Source: Clusia tigrina
Taxonomy: Eukaryota; Arthropoda; Insecta; Diptera; Clusiidae
Assembly (NCBI GenBank): GCA_920105625.2
Contig: OV050032.1
Location: 202,091,758-202,155,757 of the forward strand
Direction of reading: 5' to 3'
DNA: 64,000 nucleotides
In this document: positions 33,649-46,800 of the stretch, one piece after another
How positions within the stretch are numbered: the stretch's first letter is position 1
How the letters are laid out: each line of letters starts with the position of its first letter
Translations under genes and position numbers: made by a program
The notes under the pieces: model-generated
Databases searched by the model: none
What the model saw: the letters and a program-made list of their open reading frames with translations, nothing else
Told to the model about the DNA's origin: nothing

Positions 33649-36540
33649 ACAATTTTTTAATGAACCTACTCCTAACTTCCATCTCTCAACAATGCCAACT
33701 GCAAAATTTTTCAGTGATTTTAACACTTTCGGATAATGTTTTAATTTATATATGTACAATACCTCAGCAGCAGTAGCAACAAAAACAACACCAGCAACAA
33801 CAACAACAAATGTTAATATTTACACCATCATCAAAGATAAAAACAACAACTAGCAAAAAAATTAGTATAAATTTGAGCGAAACGTTTTATGCACAGACCG
33901 CACACGCAACCAAACCACCACTACAGGAACCCACCCACCCTGGTGGTGTGGTGGTGAATGGAGCCAAGCCAATCGTCAATTTTTCTTCGAGATCGCCTTC
34001 TCCGACTCCGTCGAAAACACCGTCGACAACGCAGCAGATGCAGTCACAGTCAACGGTAGTTGAAAACAAAAACAAAACAAACTATAAAAAGAAACTAAAG
34101 AAAAAAACAACAAAAAAACAAAAAAAAAACAAAAAATGCAACAAGCGAAAAAAAACAAGAAAATTTAAATAATTTTAAAAATTAAAAAAATTTTTTGTTA
34201 ACGAAAATAAATTAAATGTACACATATATAAAAGAAAAAAAAAACAGCAAAAACGAAAAAAAAAGAAAAATGAAAAACATCAAAATTTATATAGCGTAAT
34301 TATGATATAAAAAAAAAAACAGCAGAGTCCACCACACTCAAGAGAGGCATGCAACGAAAAGAAAAACACAGAACATTTTCCGTCAAACTGGATTACAATA
34401 GAAAAAGTAATAAATTTTGTGTATAGAGTTGCGTGAAGACATTTTTTTAATGGTAGAGGACTTCAGCGTAACGTTAAAAGAATCATTCTAAGCATTTGCA
34501 TACATAGCGATATATAGGCGGGAACGTACGAGTGAGTGGTGCGCTTTGAACTTTCTCTCAGCCAGAAAAAGTAGTGGCGCTGCTTATTGGATGGCAAATC
34601 AACTTAGGTACACATGGACAAATATACGGCCACTAAAAACGCTTTAAGGTGTTTATACGTGATATACGTAAAAAGCGTTTTTCGATTACAGCACAGCGCA
34701 CAGCCTCCAGAAAGACTCCAAAACAATTGTCACAGCAAAGAGAGAAGGCGGGCGAGAGTTCGTTTAATGCCCGGCACATAATATTATTGAAGTGTTCAAT
34801 TAGTTAAAGCAAATTTGTATTCCTTCCATTATTGGAAAAAAATGTAGAGTGTATTATGTTGCTCCCCCAAAGTAGTTAGAGTACGTTTCTGTATTAACAG
34901 CCAGTAGCCACAAGCACACTCCTCCTTCCACTTACTTTACAATTCTTGCAGCTCAATTTCAATTTAGTTAAGTATGCTTCTCGCTCAATTAACGGTAGTA
35001 TGTATATTTATGTACGGTTACTCAAATTAGCGGCAACTTTTTGCGTTGTGCTTCTGAAGTTGATATATAATATTCTACCGAGTTGGATGCTCCTTTTGGA
35101 ATTCAAAAGAATACCGTGGGAACCGCATCTCTGGTTTCTGCGCTTGTGGCCGTGATCGTGAACTTACATGAACGAAACTAATTAAGCTACTAATATGTAA
35201 ATACTAAACATGAATCGATTCAAGTAATTTTTTACTACTACAAATTTTTGTCTCTCACTCTCTCCCTCTCTCCTTCGTTTGCAGCTAACAGTTGAGCACT
35301 ATTGAAATTGGGCATGAAAGTAGAGCAACATGCATGAACATGAAATTTGAATGGATTATACCAGAATGTGTTTAGCATCTGTCATAGTAGAAATGCACAA
35401 AACCTATTGTGCCGGGAGCAGCGCTTATCTTTCCCCATGCGCCTGTTGAAACGCATGCATGCCACCACCCTCGCATTTCCAGCTAGACTGCAATCTTCTC
35501 TCTTAGCTTATAAAGTGTGTTTAAAGTTCAGTGCCGGGCGCGCCTTTACCTACTTAGTATGCGCTGATGAAAGAGTGCCACCGTTCTTGTCAGCCATGGT
35601 AGTACAACTACTTTTCCCCCCATTAGCATTCCCATACCCATCCACCCAACCAGTCGTGTAACGTGTTCCTTCGAAATGTACTTGTCTTCTATATATACAT
35701 ACATATGCATCTGTAATTGTTATTCCTTTTAACATTACGTTGAAGTCCTGATTTTTATGGTAGATTATATATATTAGCATTTCTTGAATACAATAAAAAC
35801 GTTTATTATTAATTATTATTAATTTAAAGAAAAAAAAAGCAAAACAAAAAGTTCATGAATAATTTCCTTCAGTTTGCAAATGTGTTTCTTTATGAACTGG
35901 ACTATTGTGCGAAGAGTGGTGGCGCGGCGACGTGGAGAGCACCCCATCCAGCGCATGCGCAGGCCGCTCTCGTGTAACTTCGCTCGTAATTCATACGCAT
36001 ATGCATACGTATGTGTATATATTTGTATATGTGTGTGTGCTTGTTTATCGATGTATGTATGCATGTGTATATCGCTTGTTTTAGGTCTGCACTCTTACTA
36101 CTACTCCACTTGTTACGCGTATCACGTGTTTTTACTACTTGCTTAAAGTTTTGTCTTTGAGTCGATTTGTGGCTCAAACTGAAAACCACCCCCCTCCACC
36201 CAGCACAGCACTGCGTAAGTAGAGAGTATTGTACTATATTTTGTAACTGCGACTCTTTGTTTTTTATGAGATTTGTATGTCATTTGCATCCTAACGCAAA
36301 CAGGCAGACGTAAATTTGCTCAGTAATAAGCAAGCAAAAAGTAAATAGACATGAAAATGTAATAAAAATGCAACGTGCTTATTTTAAACAAACAACAAAA
36401 AACGTTTCTTTTATTTGTCTTCTACCGAGCACACCCTGTAACCGAGTAGTTCCGTTTCCGCGTTGTAATCTTAATCCTTATGTCGTGGTCAGACTGCCGA
36501 ACATGATCTGCAAGGCATTTTTGCACCCTTTACACTTAAA
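33649..36540 (+). other. 3' UTR of the second eRF1 isoform and downstream DNA
   Basis: Begins after the TAG at 33648. A CAA-rich run (33775-33810), A-rich runs (34080-34320) and AATAAA near 34207 and 35791 fit a long 3' UTR. The lysine-rich reading at 33810-34172 is a by-product of A-rich sequence. Confidence 0.5.
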
Positions 36541-36575
36541 AAGTGGGAGCTCAACGTTCAACTAGGACCGTCGAG
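36540..36575. repeat. Short dispersed motif, copy 1
   Basis: About 33 bp containing gttcaactaggaccgtcg, matched almost exactly by 48875-48908 just past the lipase stop codon. Origin unknown. Confidence 0.6.
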
Positions 36576-36599
36576 CCAAAAATGATGACACTTAAAAAG

Positions 36600-37830
36600 G
36601 GAATAAGGGTATGCTAAGTTTGTGTGGTTGAGCTGTTTTTCAACTACCAGAAAGAAGCGTGGTATGTATGAACTTGTACATATATACACAAATCAGAATC
36701 ACTCTGAATAATTTTGATTTTGAGGAACTTGTTTCCAGAGTGTTAGAGATATCTTAATGAAACTTTGCAGAATTATAGCCTGGATCTTAAGAGAAAGACG
36801 TATATAAACATAATTGGAAAATGCCACGCCTACCTCTGCCATATATGCAACTTTAGGAACATTTTAAAAAAATAGTGATGCAATTTGGTAATTATGTAGA
36901 TGTGGTTCCTAGACACCATGCAATATGGGCGATATGTATAATTTGCCACACCCACTACTAATATATATATATATATAGCTGAAGATTTATAAGAGGTTTG
37001 TGGGCGAAATTTTATGTGCAGAAACATGTGGAGATTGTAACATCATCTGGAGTTCATAAGATAGAGGACACGTCCAGTTTTCATATAAGGGTCATTTCGG
37101 GTCTAAAATTCAAAAAATCCCTAGATATGCTCATATTGATATATGAATTTTTACAGTAATGTCCAATGGGTTCATACTACTGCAAAATATGGGCAGCATA
37201 CTACTACCAGAGACCATAGATACGGGACACTTAAACGTATAATTTTCTGAATTTAAAAAAAACTGTCTTTGTTTATCAATAGGTGCTTATATGGATAGGT
37301 TTGTTTATCATTAGTTAACCAGAATTCTGAAGAAAATCATCCACACTACTACAGTTTTACACATATGTTAGTGTGCGCAAAAGAAGAGTCATTTCTGTAT
37401 TCTCTGCTACTACTTCCATGCCCACAATTACCTAATGTTCATTACTGGGTCCCTATGCAAGATTCATCAATGAAATTTCGCACGAGAATTCAGGGCACTA
37501 GCGTCAAACACCAACCAAAAAATGATTCGGTTACTTTCACAGCCACGCCCACTATTGACACATTTTTATAATTCTCGTTTTCTACAAAATTTGTGTGCAA
37601 AATATAATATAAATAAATATATAGACGTTACAACGCCCTACACAAGAAATGGACTCAATCAGATAAGGGACACGCCTCCCTTCCATATAATCAACTTCGG
37701 GTACCCCAGGGTATCTCGAAGTCGGTCTAACCCTACTTCAACTTTCTTTACTGGTTTTTTCTGGGAGAAGTTTTTATCATGGAGAAGTATATATGAGAAA
37801 AATACAGAAGGATACAGCTGATCGTTACTG
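36600..37830 (+). repeat. Decayed element with recurrent CACGCCCACT-type words, copy 1
   Basis: Contains ccacgcctacc, ccacacccact, acacgtcca, ccacgcccact and acacgcctccc at intervals, together with 'gatatcttaatgaaactttg'. The same style recurs at 53990-54660. No ORF of a transposase is visible. Probably noncoding parts of an old transposon family. Confidence 0.45.
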
Positions 37831-37930
37831 AAAATCTAAAAAATTAATGAACGATAATGAAAAGGGATACTTCCACCTTGATAAGTGCGCCCTGGTGGCA
37901 GCCTTTAAAAAAAAAAAATCGATAACATTT

Positions 37931-37938
37931 TATCGATA
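37931..37938. promoter_or_regulatory. Perfect DRE (DREF site) in the Kin17 promoter
   Basis: TATCGATA, 147 bp upstream of the Kin17 start codon. A second partial core (ATCGATA) sits at 37918-37924. DREF sites mark housekeeping and proliferation genes in flies, which fits Kin17. Confidence 0.75.
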
Positions 37939-38084
37939 GCAGTACATCTGTGTTTGCTTACACTCACTTCATTAAACAGTTGTCAGAAATTGTTGTGAGC
38001 TGTGCACGCATATTTTTTGTGAAATTGCATCAACATATTTTGTATATTAATTTTATTTTCATTTCTCAAATAAAATAATTAAAA

Positions 38085-39395
38085 ATGGGTCGCGCTGAGG
38101 TGGGCACTCCGAAGTACCTCGCCAACAAAATGAAGGCGAAGGGCTTGCAGAAGTTGCGTTGGTACTGCCAAATGTGCGAGAAGCAGTGTCGAGATGAGAA
38201 CGGCTTCAAGTGCCATACCATGAGCGAGTCGCATCAGCGGCAGCTGCTGCTATTCGCGGACGCCCCGGGTAAGTTCTTGCACAGCTTCTCGAAGGAGTTC
38301 TCCGACGGTTATATGGAGCTGTTGCGTCGTCGTTTCGGCACCAAGCGCGTGAACGCCAACAAAGTGTATCAGGAATACATTGCGGCCAAGGACCATATTC
38401 ACATGAACGCCACCCGCTGGCTGACGCTTTCCGACTATGTAAAGTGGTTGGGTCGTACTGGCCAAGCGATAGCTGACGAAACCGAAAAGGGTTGGTTTGT
38501 CACGTACATTGATCGTAGCCCAGAAGCGATGGAACGGCAGGACAAAGCGGAGCGCAAAGAGAAAATGGAGAAGGACGACGAAGAACGCATGTTGGAGTTT
38601 ATCGAGAAACAAATTGAAAAGGCGAAAGGCAAGGACGGCGGCGATGCCACCACCAACGCCGAAGAACCGGAGAAGTACACAGAATTGCGACGCGACGAAG
38701 ACCAGCCTTTAAAGTTGGAGATGCGGTTGGAGAAGAAGTTCCAGCCGGAGAAGAACTTGGGCACAATGTCGATACTGATGAAACGTGCCAGCAAAGATGT
38801 AAAAGATTTCGCAGGCGAGCAATGCGTGGACGGTTTTAAGAAGCCAAAAATACCGAAATTAGAGCCCGTCTACAAAACTAAAGTCAGGCACAGCGGCGAG
38901 AGTGGCCCAACTTCGGCATTGGGTGAAATTATGAAAATGGAGGAGGACAAAAGGGAGCGCAACAATCGTAAAGACTACTGGCTGCATGAGGGCATTGTGG
39001 TCAAGTTCGTCAACAAGTCCATGGGAGAGAAGTTCTACAAACAAAAGGCGGTGGTGCAGGAAGTGATCGAGAAGTACAGGTGTAAAATAAAGTTTCTCGA
39101 AACAGGCGAAAAGCTAAAAGTCGATCAGGTAAAAGAGAAAAAGATTTCCTTTAATTACAAACAATTTGCTAACATTCAATTTTCTCCTTGTTTTGCATAG
39201 GCTCACTTGGAAACAGTGATACCGGCCTTGGATCGACCCATACTGGTCGTCAATGGCGCCTATCGCGGCTGCGAGGCAACGCTGAAGACATTGAATCAGC
39301 ACAACTTTTCGACTACAATTGAAATATCGCGCGGTCCGTTGAAGGGGCGAGTGGTGGAGAATGTGCAATACGAGGATATATCGAAATTGTATTAA
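38085..39395 (+). CDS. kin17: DNA/RNA-binding protein KIN17
   Basis: A nuclear protein implicated in DNA replication, repair and RNA processing. There are two exons, 38085..39128 and 39201..39395, with a 72-nt GT-AG intron, giving 412 residues against about 390 in relatives. The N-terminal C2H2-type finger is visible at C28, C31, H44 and H50. The family's winged-helix region covers about residues 55-160 (LLRRRFGTKRVNANKVYQEY and WLTLSDYVKWLGRTGQ). A charged coiled linker follows, then the paired C-terminal SH3/KOW-like domains (DYWLHEGIVVKFVNK and ILVVNGAYRGCEATL), ending in YEDISKLY. The start is the first ATG after a perfect DRE. Coding GC is clearly above the surroundings. The gene looks intact. 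Confidence 0.97.
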
Positions 39396-39420
39396 AATTA
39401 AGAATCTAGTTAGCTTCCAG

Positions 39421-39422
39421 CA

Positions 39423-39451
<29 letters not shown>
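39421..39451. repeat. (CA)n microsatellite just past the Kin17 stop
   Basis: About 15 CA dinucleotides in the presumed 3' UTR. Confidence 0.9.
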
Positions 39452-39456
<5 letters not shown>

Positions 39457-39740
39457 TTATTTAAGCTATGCCAGGCGGGGGTTTTCTACGTATAAAAGCT
39501 GGAATCTACGTGCACATCTGAGCACGTACCCGAACGGTTAATGGTGGGCGTAAAACACGCCTTTAAGTTATGTTTGTGGTGTCCAATTTGAATGTTTATA
39601 TATGCAAAATGATCAGGTTTAATTCTAGGTAAGCCAAGAACTGTATATGTTAAAAGAGGTGTGACCACATACTAATGAGAAGCTCCCATTTAAAATAGTT
39701 CCGTGGTTACATTCAGCTAAATCTCTTCATCAATCATTGA

Positions 39741-39912
39741 GGCATGCTGAGGATACGATAAGATGGCTTCAGGCTCAACGAGTGAAGCACGCCAAGCATA
39801 AGTTACGATGGCTCAACCAATTGGACATGCTAAGCATATGATACGATGGCTTAAGGGTCATCCAATGGATCACGCAAAACTTACGCTATGATGGCTTCAA
39901 GTCCATTAACCC
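39741..39912. repeat. Degenerate ~45-bp tandem repeat
   Basis: Four decayed units, each with a 'catgctaagcat'-like start and 'tacgatggctt'. The rest of 39452-40320 shows no gene. Confidence 0.6.
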
Positions 39913-40326
39913 CGTTCGTTCTCGGATGTGCTCATGGCTAAGTGGCTTATAATACCTTTGGCGGCTTTGCTCTATGTAAGAAGTAGAATACCCAGTTTGC
40001 AGCAGAAGAGCGTGACCGTACTTCATAAGTAGTCTGCGAATTCCCATTTTAAATTGTCCCTTCCTACATAGAGCTCAGTCTTCTGATCATCATCCATCAT
40101 CCACATTCTATAATTTAAGTGATATATTTCGTAAAAGCAACTGCATACATGACTGCCGTGCAGACCCTTTCCACAAATCAGACGCAAAATGTTAATTTTT
40201 TCTTTAAAATTTCTAAATTTATATTGAATTATAATATTTGATCAATTAGTGTGTTAAAAATCATTGGTGGCGTCAGTGGTCCAAGCTGCATATGCACATA
40301 AATACTACATATATAGGATAATGTCA

Positions 40327-40436
40327 GATCAAAACAGTTTGGCGGTCATTGGAGATATTTCCTCCGCAGAAGACGCCTCAAGGGCGATGTCTGCGTCCAG
40401 GGAGATTTCCCGAATCACGGTCATACTGTTTTGATC
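40327..40436. ncRNA. 110-bp imperfect hairpin with 12-bp perfect ends
   Basis: gatcaaaacagt (40327-40338) is exactly inverted at 40425-40436. Inside, a second stem (ggagatatttc against gagatttcccg) and a third (cgcaga/tctgcg with cgcc/ggcg) continue the foldback to a small terminal loop. The continuous pairing resembles a pre-microRNA or a very short MITE. It lies between the convergent Kin17 and Toll-9-like genes. I recognise no known microRNA in it. Confidence 0.35.
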
Positions 40437-40654
40437 GTTTCTTAGTACAAGAGCTGTACATAATTAGTTAATTGTTTTCATATTTAGTATGTTTATTAAC
40501 TTAAGCTATGAACTAGAAATAGATATTAAATTACATTAATTATAATTAGAAAAAACACATTCATTTATATACATCAGGTACTTTGCTTACATCGAAAGCC
40601 AAGACATTAATTGCTCCTGCGAATCAGTGGCACAAACTATGAACACGCTGCACA

Positions 40655-40870
40655 TTGACGCTTTGGACGCGGCCGCTCTGAGGCCCACATTCTGCCAGGA
40701 ACGTTTCAAACGCTTCCACACCAACGGGGAGAAAATTTTTGGACTTCGGATGCGGTCGCTCTGAGGCCCACATTCTGCAAGGAATGCTTCCATACCAAGA
40801 TTTTTAGGCTTTGGACTCGGCCGCACTGAGGCCCACATTCTCCAAGGAACGCTTTAAACGCTTCCAGAAC
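40655..40870 (-). repeat. Tandem decayed copies of the 3' coding end of the Toll-9-like gene
   Basis: The true end (to 40804) encodes WKRLKRSLENVGLSAAESKA and stop. Downstream of it, two more copies follow, at about 40737-40803 and 40655-40736. All three share ctgaggcccacattct on the plus strand. The farther copy still reads WKRLKRSWQNVGLRAAASKA on the minus strand; the middle one is shortened and frame-shifted. Confidence 0.8.
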
Positions 40871-43800
40871 AACTTCCGCTCATCCGCTTTGGGCCGATTC
40901 TGGCCTTTGTTTGTGGGCCATTTAATATAAGTCTTCACTTCCATGAGATACTGTAAAGTTTTCGGCCGCTTACTGCGCGGTATGTCCTCCAAGAAGACCA
41001 GTATTAGATGCTCTTTGCTCACCTCGAAGATGCTGGAAGAAGTGGGTATATTTCAATTGTGTGTTGTTGGTTGGGGTGCTTAGAAAGGTGGCTCGTTTAC
41101 TCACCGATGCTGAGCCAAATGCATTTCAAATTGACACCAATGGCTGAGCAGGAAGTGGGAGGATATGATCAGCATCAGGGCTCGCGAACGATCCATACAC
41201 GAGACTATGTTATCCAATATGGTAAGACCAATCTGGAGCAAGAGAAGAGTGGTTTAAATGCTTATGATGAGGATTTTGGCTCTGATTTACGAGGCGTGGC
41301 TCTAAAGGTATCCGGTATGCTGAAGAAGGGGTTATTGCAGAGAGGTGAACAGAAGTGGATAAAATGGACAAATGAACTGATTGATATGGAAGTTCCCATT
41401 TAACAGTGGACTGAATCCTTTTGAGCTACAGTGGGTCTAATCTGGAATGCCATAAAGAAACGTGAGGGTGATAACAGGATCTGTAGAGGTGATAACAGGA
41501 TCTATAGGGGTGATAACAAAAAGACTGTGGGGTGATGAGAGGACCTGAGGAGATGATGAGAGTACTTGTGGAGAGTATGAGAGTACTTGAGGGTGATAAC
41601 ATGCTCTGTTGTGGTGATAAGAGGATCTGTGGGGGTGATGACAGGACCTGTGGTGGTATTAACAAAATCTGTGAGGGTGATAAAAGGACATGTGGGGTGT
41701 TGGCAGGACCTGTAGGGATAATGAGAGTACTTTTGTGGATGATGACATAACCTGTGGTATGATAACAAGACCTCTGGAGCTGGAGACAGGTTATGTGGAG
41801 GTTATAATAGGACCTGTCAAGATGATAACAGGACTTAAGGGCATGATAACAGAGCTGTGGTCGTGATAACAGAACTGTGGGGCTGATAACAGGACTTGTG
41901 GGGTCTTGACAGGACCTTTGGGGTGTTCACAGTATATCTTGAGGTGCTAACAGGACCTCTTGAGGTGCGAACAGGACTTGTGGGGTGTTGACAGGATATC
42001 TTGAGGTGCTAACAGGACCTCTTGGGGTGGTAATAGGAAATCTTGGGGAGGTAACAGGACCTCTTGTGGTGGTAACAGGACGTCTACGGATGAAAACAGG
42101 ACTGCGGGGGTGATAACAAGTCGTTTTGGAGTGATAAAGGAACTTGTCGGCTTGATACGAGGACCTGTGGGGGTGATAACAGGACTCTATTATCTCGGTA
42201 TCAGAGTTATCCACAAACTCATCAAGAGCTCATCATGATTTAGCTCGGTACTATGGATGGTCAGAAGAGGGAACCACATTTGGCCCAAAGTTGGCTGCAA
42301 CCTCATCTATACAAGCATTTCATTTACGCTCCACTACGGTACTTTCATTTCTGTTGCCGGCTTCCTGGACTCACCTGAAAATCCCGCTCGTGCATGCAGA
42401 TGGAAATGTCGCCGGTCTCCTCCACATTCGGCAGCAACTCCTCGAGCACCCATTGCCGGTCGTTTTGGCAATAACTGATGAAGATGTCGTACACCAGGTT
42501 GGGATCCTGCTCGGACAGCGTGTTGAACTTGTCGACGCTCTGCTTGCTGGCGGATGAGAGCAGCGCCGCTGACTTCAGCGAGGTGTAGTAGTAGATTATG
42601 TGCCAGCGTTTCATGTAGACGACCGTTGCGAGCAGCGCCACTGTGAACAGCCCGCACACAGAGCCCACCACATAATTGGTGATCGTGTGCAGGTGCTCTG
42701 CGAGGTGCTCCACGTAAATGCGTGGCTGGCAGTTGAGCTGAGAGAAGTGGACGCGTTCGCTTTCGTTGAAGCACCAGTAGCGTTCGTCCTCATAGTCGAG
42801 CAGCTGGAATTTCAACGCGGAGCTGTTCAGTTTATCGTAGATGAGCGTCGGTTCGCTTCGGGCGCACTGCGCGGTAGAGTCCGTTGTGAGGGCGTGCAAG
42901 AAGCGTGTGTAGAAGCGCATCTTCAGACGCTTCTGCGAGACATTGTAGCGCTGCATGTTCCTGTAGCTGCGGCGCAGTTGCGGCCAGTAGCGTCCCAGCA
43001 CCATCTGGAATGGATGGAAGGGTGAAATATCGCTGTCAGTACTGGAGCAGGGCGTTTCTGATTATTTACTTACCTTGGCTCCTTGTGCGATCGTGGCCGT
43101 GATATTCGGCGACACCAAGATTCGTGCACGCGTTTCCGTGAAGATGTCCTGAGCGTCCTGCAGCAGAGAGTGCGTGCACTCGGCCTCCTTGTTGTTGGCC
43201 GCCGCTATGTCCACCAGATCGCGCAGCAGGCAATCGCACACGAAGTTGTTGTCGCCGAGCGCCAGATACTCCAGCAGATGGAAGTCCTTCAGCATCTCCG
43301 TCGTGATGATGTTGATGTTGTTGTCGCGCAAATTCAGCAGTCGCAGCCGCTCGTTCTCGGCGAAGGCGCGCGTATACCAGTTGCCCACATGATTCGAGCT
43401 CAGGTCCAGAATTTGGAGGCTACGCAGCGCCCGAAAAGTGTCCGGCGTGACGCTGTTAATGTTGTTGCCCGCCAAACCCAGCACCCGCAAATTCTCGAGG
43501 CACTGCAGCCAGGCGAGATCTTTGATGTTCGAATACTCGAAATAGAGATATTTCAGCGTGTCCGCCACACCCTCAAAGGCGTCGTCCAGTATATTGTAGG
43601 AGGCGTATGGGTTGCCAGACAGATCGAGCCCCACCAGGGCAGTATTCTTAAATAGGGCATTGCCCACCATCGGGAAGGCCGTGTAACAGAGACTCAGGTA
43701 TTTCACCTTCTGGCCCAGGTGCGTAAACGCGACGGCACTGTTCCGCGTCAGTTTCGTGTGCGACAAGTCCAGATACAGCAGCTCCGGCAGGTACTTGAAT

Positions 43801-46800
43801 GCTAGCTGCTGGATTTTGACGCCATAGATCAAGTTCAGTATGGCCTCAACTGTGGGCAGCGCCATCTCGTACTTGAACTCCAGCACGTTCGTGAACGACA
43901 TGTCCAGGTACTGCAGCCGAGGCAGCTTCTGGAACGTGTCGTACGGTATCGTCAGCATCTTGTTGTGCGCCATCGACAGACGGCGCAGCTGAGTCAGATT
44001 TCGAAAGACCTGCCGGGTCACGAACTCGATACGGCAATCGCTGATGTCCAGTTCGATGAGCATGGGCATCAGTGGAAAAGTGGCCCAGGCGGTACCTGCT
44101 TCTAAGAGAGTAGTAGAAGGAGGCGTTGTTAGTTTAGGCAGGAGCAGTGCGGGTGTGAAGTGATGAGTGGGTATGGAGGAGGAGTATGATAGACTAAACT
44201 TCGGATCCTCCCAATTAGCACACAAGTGGGCTCACACAAATAACTGACTAAACTCCAGAGGGCGTTGCAAATTCAGTGTCCCAGCTGATAGAATGGCATT
44301 GCTCAGGTCTAAAAAGCTGCGAGAGGTGCAGAGTGGCATAGAAACAGAATCCAGTACTTTTGAAACAGAAACAGAATCCAGTACATTTGCAACAGAAACT
44401 GTGTCCAGTACATTTGAAACAGAATCCAATACATTCGCAACAGAAACAGAATCCAATATATTTGCAACAGAAACAGAATCCAATACATTTGCAACAGAAA
44501 CAGATTCCAATATATTTGCAACAGAAACAGAATCCAATACATTTGCAACAGAAACAGAATCCAATACATTTGCAACAGAAACAGAATCCAATACATTTGA
44601 AACAGAAACAGAATCCAATATATTTGCAACAGAAACAGAATCCAATACATTTGCAACAGAAACATAATCCAATATATTTGCAACAGAAACAGAATCCAAT
44701 ACATTTGCAACAGAAACAGAATCCAGTACATTTGCAACAGAAACATAATCCAGTACATTTACAACAGAAACAGAATCCAATACATTTGCAACAGAAACAG
44801 AATCCAATACATTTGCAACAGAAACTATAGAATTGTTTCTATTCTTGAAGTGGCCTCAGGACATGGATCAGAGATTTAAATTTTGCGTAAATATTTGGAT
44901 ATAAAAAAATCTATCCGCAATATGGGTGCCTCTAATGGGTGCTCTTAATTGACAACAAACCCAATTGTTGGACAACTTCAAAGGGTGTTTGGCGATGTTC
45001 AATAGCAATCAGAATGAGTTTTTGGGCCGTTTCGTAACGGTGGACGAAGCATGGATTCATCACAACACACCAGACACCAAGGAACAGTCGAGTCAGTGGA
45101 CTTCTCCTGGTGAATGGCCGACGAAGGCCAAGGTGAGTTTGCCGGCCAACAAGGTCATGGCGACAGTTTTTTGGGATGCGCGCGTGGTCATTCACATCGA
45201 TTGCCTTGAAAAGGGTGAAACGTTCACCGGCGCATATTATGCAGAGCTGCTGGATCGATTCGACGCCAATTTGAAGCAAAATCGACTGCATTTGGCGAGG
45301 AAAAAAGGTCTCTCGGCGCACACGTCCGCAGTCGTAATGGCAAAATTGCATGAATTTGGTTACGAATTGCTCCCTCATCCAGCACATTCTCTAAATTTAT
45401 CCCCCTTCGACTATTTCCTGCTTCCAAATATGAGGAAATGGCTCGGTGGTACGAGATTTGGTCGAATGAAGAGGTCATCGATGAAACAAAATCCTATTTT
45501 CTTGGTCTCGCGAAATCGTATTATTTGGAGGGCATCCAAAATTGGAGACACGTTGGATGAAGTGCATCGAGCTGACAGGAGACTGTACCCAAACATTTTC
45601 AGGGTCTTATTGACCCAACCTCGTACATACACTAAGCCAAATGCGAAGGCTGCGAAAGAGACTCTGCCTTCTCGGGCTCTGTTGGTGAATTACACAGCGC
45701 CAAACTGTCTTTGAAGAAGGGCGGAACAATCGCAACTGTGACACTCGAGCAGTGAAGCCGCCTTTGGAGCTCAATTAATTAGAACACTCTGCAAACAGTC
45801 GCAGCCGCGCACCCCAACTAATTATTATTTACTCTTTGCTTTAATTATAGAACTGCTCAGAATTTTGCTACAGTTATTGGGGCACCCAAGAACCCAACGC
45901 TTGATTGAGTACACATGGAAAGGGGTTTTTGTGTCAAGGTGCACACTCGCGTCCACACAAATTGCGAAGTTTTAAATGTGCGAAAAATCGGAAAAGGTTT
46001 CAGTACCACGCCGGAAGCACTGCCTGGAACACAGGCGATTGCTTGCTTGATCTGAAATGTCGAAACATGTTTTCTTGTTGATCATTTTGCTGACTTTCTC
46101 AGTGTCCGTGCTTGGACGCCCCAACCAGAGGGATACTAAAACATCACCGACTTATGGAAGAAGCACCGCTTTAACCGCACGCCACGAATTGCTGCAAGGA
46201 CCTCACGCATTGAAGAGGGACAAATTAGTTCGCCACAATACGGATATCCAGAACATTCGTTTCGAGGAGTATCCAGTGATGTTGGCGGGTAGCACCCTGG
46301 ATTTAATATGTAAGTCAGATGCCTTGGGATGCCGTCACGAATTATGGCCCAATAATACCCGTCTTTCTCTTGCAGGTTCTGCGTCCACGTATTTCGAGAG
46401 TGTGCCTCAGATCATCACGCCCGATATTTCTGTGATGCGCTTCCAGTACATGACCGCGTGCAGGAATTATAGCGTCCCCCTGCTGCAGGCTAACAAACTA
46501 TGGAAGAATACTCATTTTAACAAAAAGCGGAAAGTTGTGATCTTGGCCACCGGCTGGACAAACACCGTTAACAATTCCCTGGTCCTGGCCATGCTGTCGA
46601 AGGCGTTTCTCTGTCGAAAAGACGTCAACTTTATAGTGAGCCAACGAGTTACTTTCATTAGGGAATCACTTTAATCTATGGCATCATTTGACAGATTGTG
46701 GATGCTGGCTCATATGTGGACACGGTTTACAACTGGGCTGCTTTGAACACCGAAGAGATTGGGCGGCACATAGGCCTCGGTTTGACGCAGTTGGTGAAAT

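Noticed and set aside
33810..34172. 120-codon Lys/Thr-rich ORF after the second eRF1 stop
   Set aside because: Driven by CAA- and A-rich 3' UTR sequence.
38250..38794. Minus-strand ORFs of about 120 codons over Kin17
   Set aside because: Shadows of the Kin17 coding exon.
42600..43655. Plus-strand ORFs of 141 and 190 codons over the Toll-9 exons
   Set aside because: Shadows of the GC-rich coding exons on the opposite strand.
44232..44830. Four overlapping 124-191-codon ORFs with 9-residue repeats
   Set aside because: The 27-bp minisatellite has no stops in several frames; no start context, splice sites or conserved flanks.
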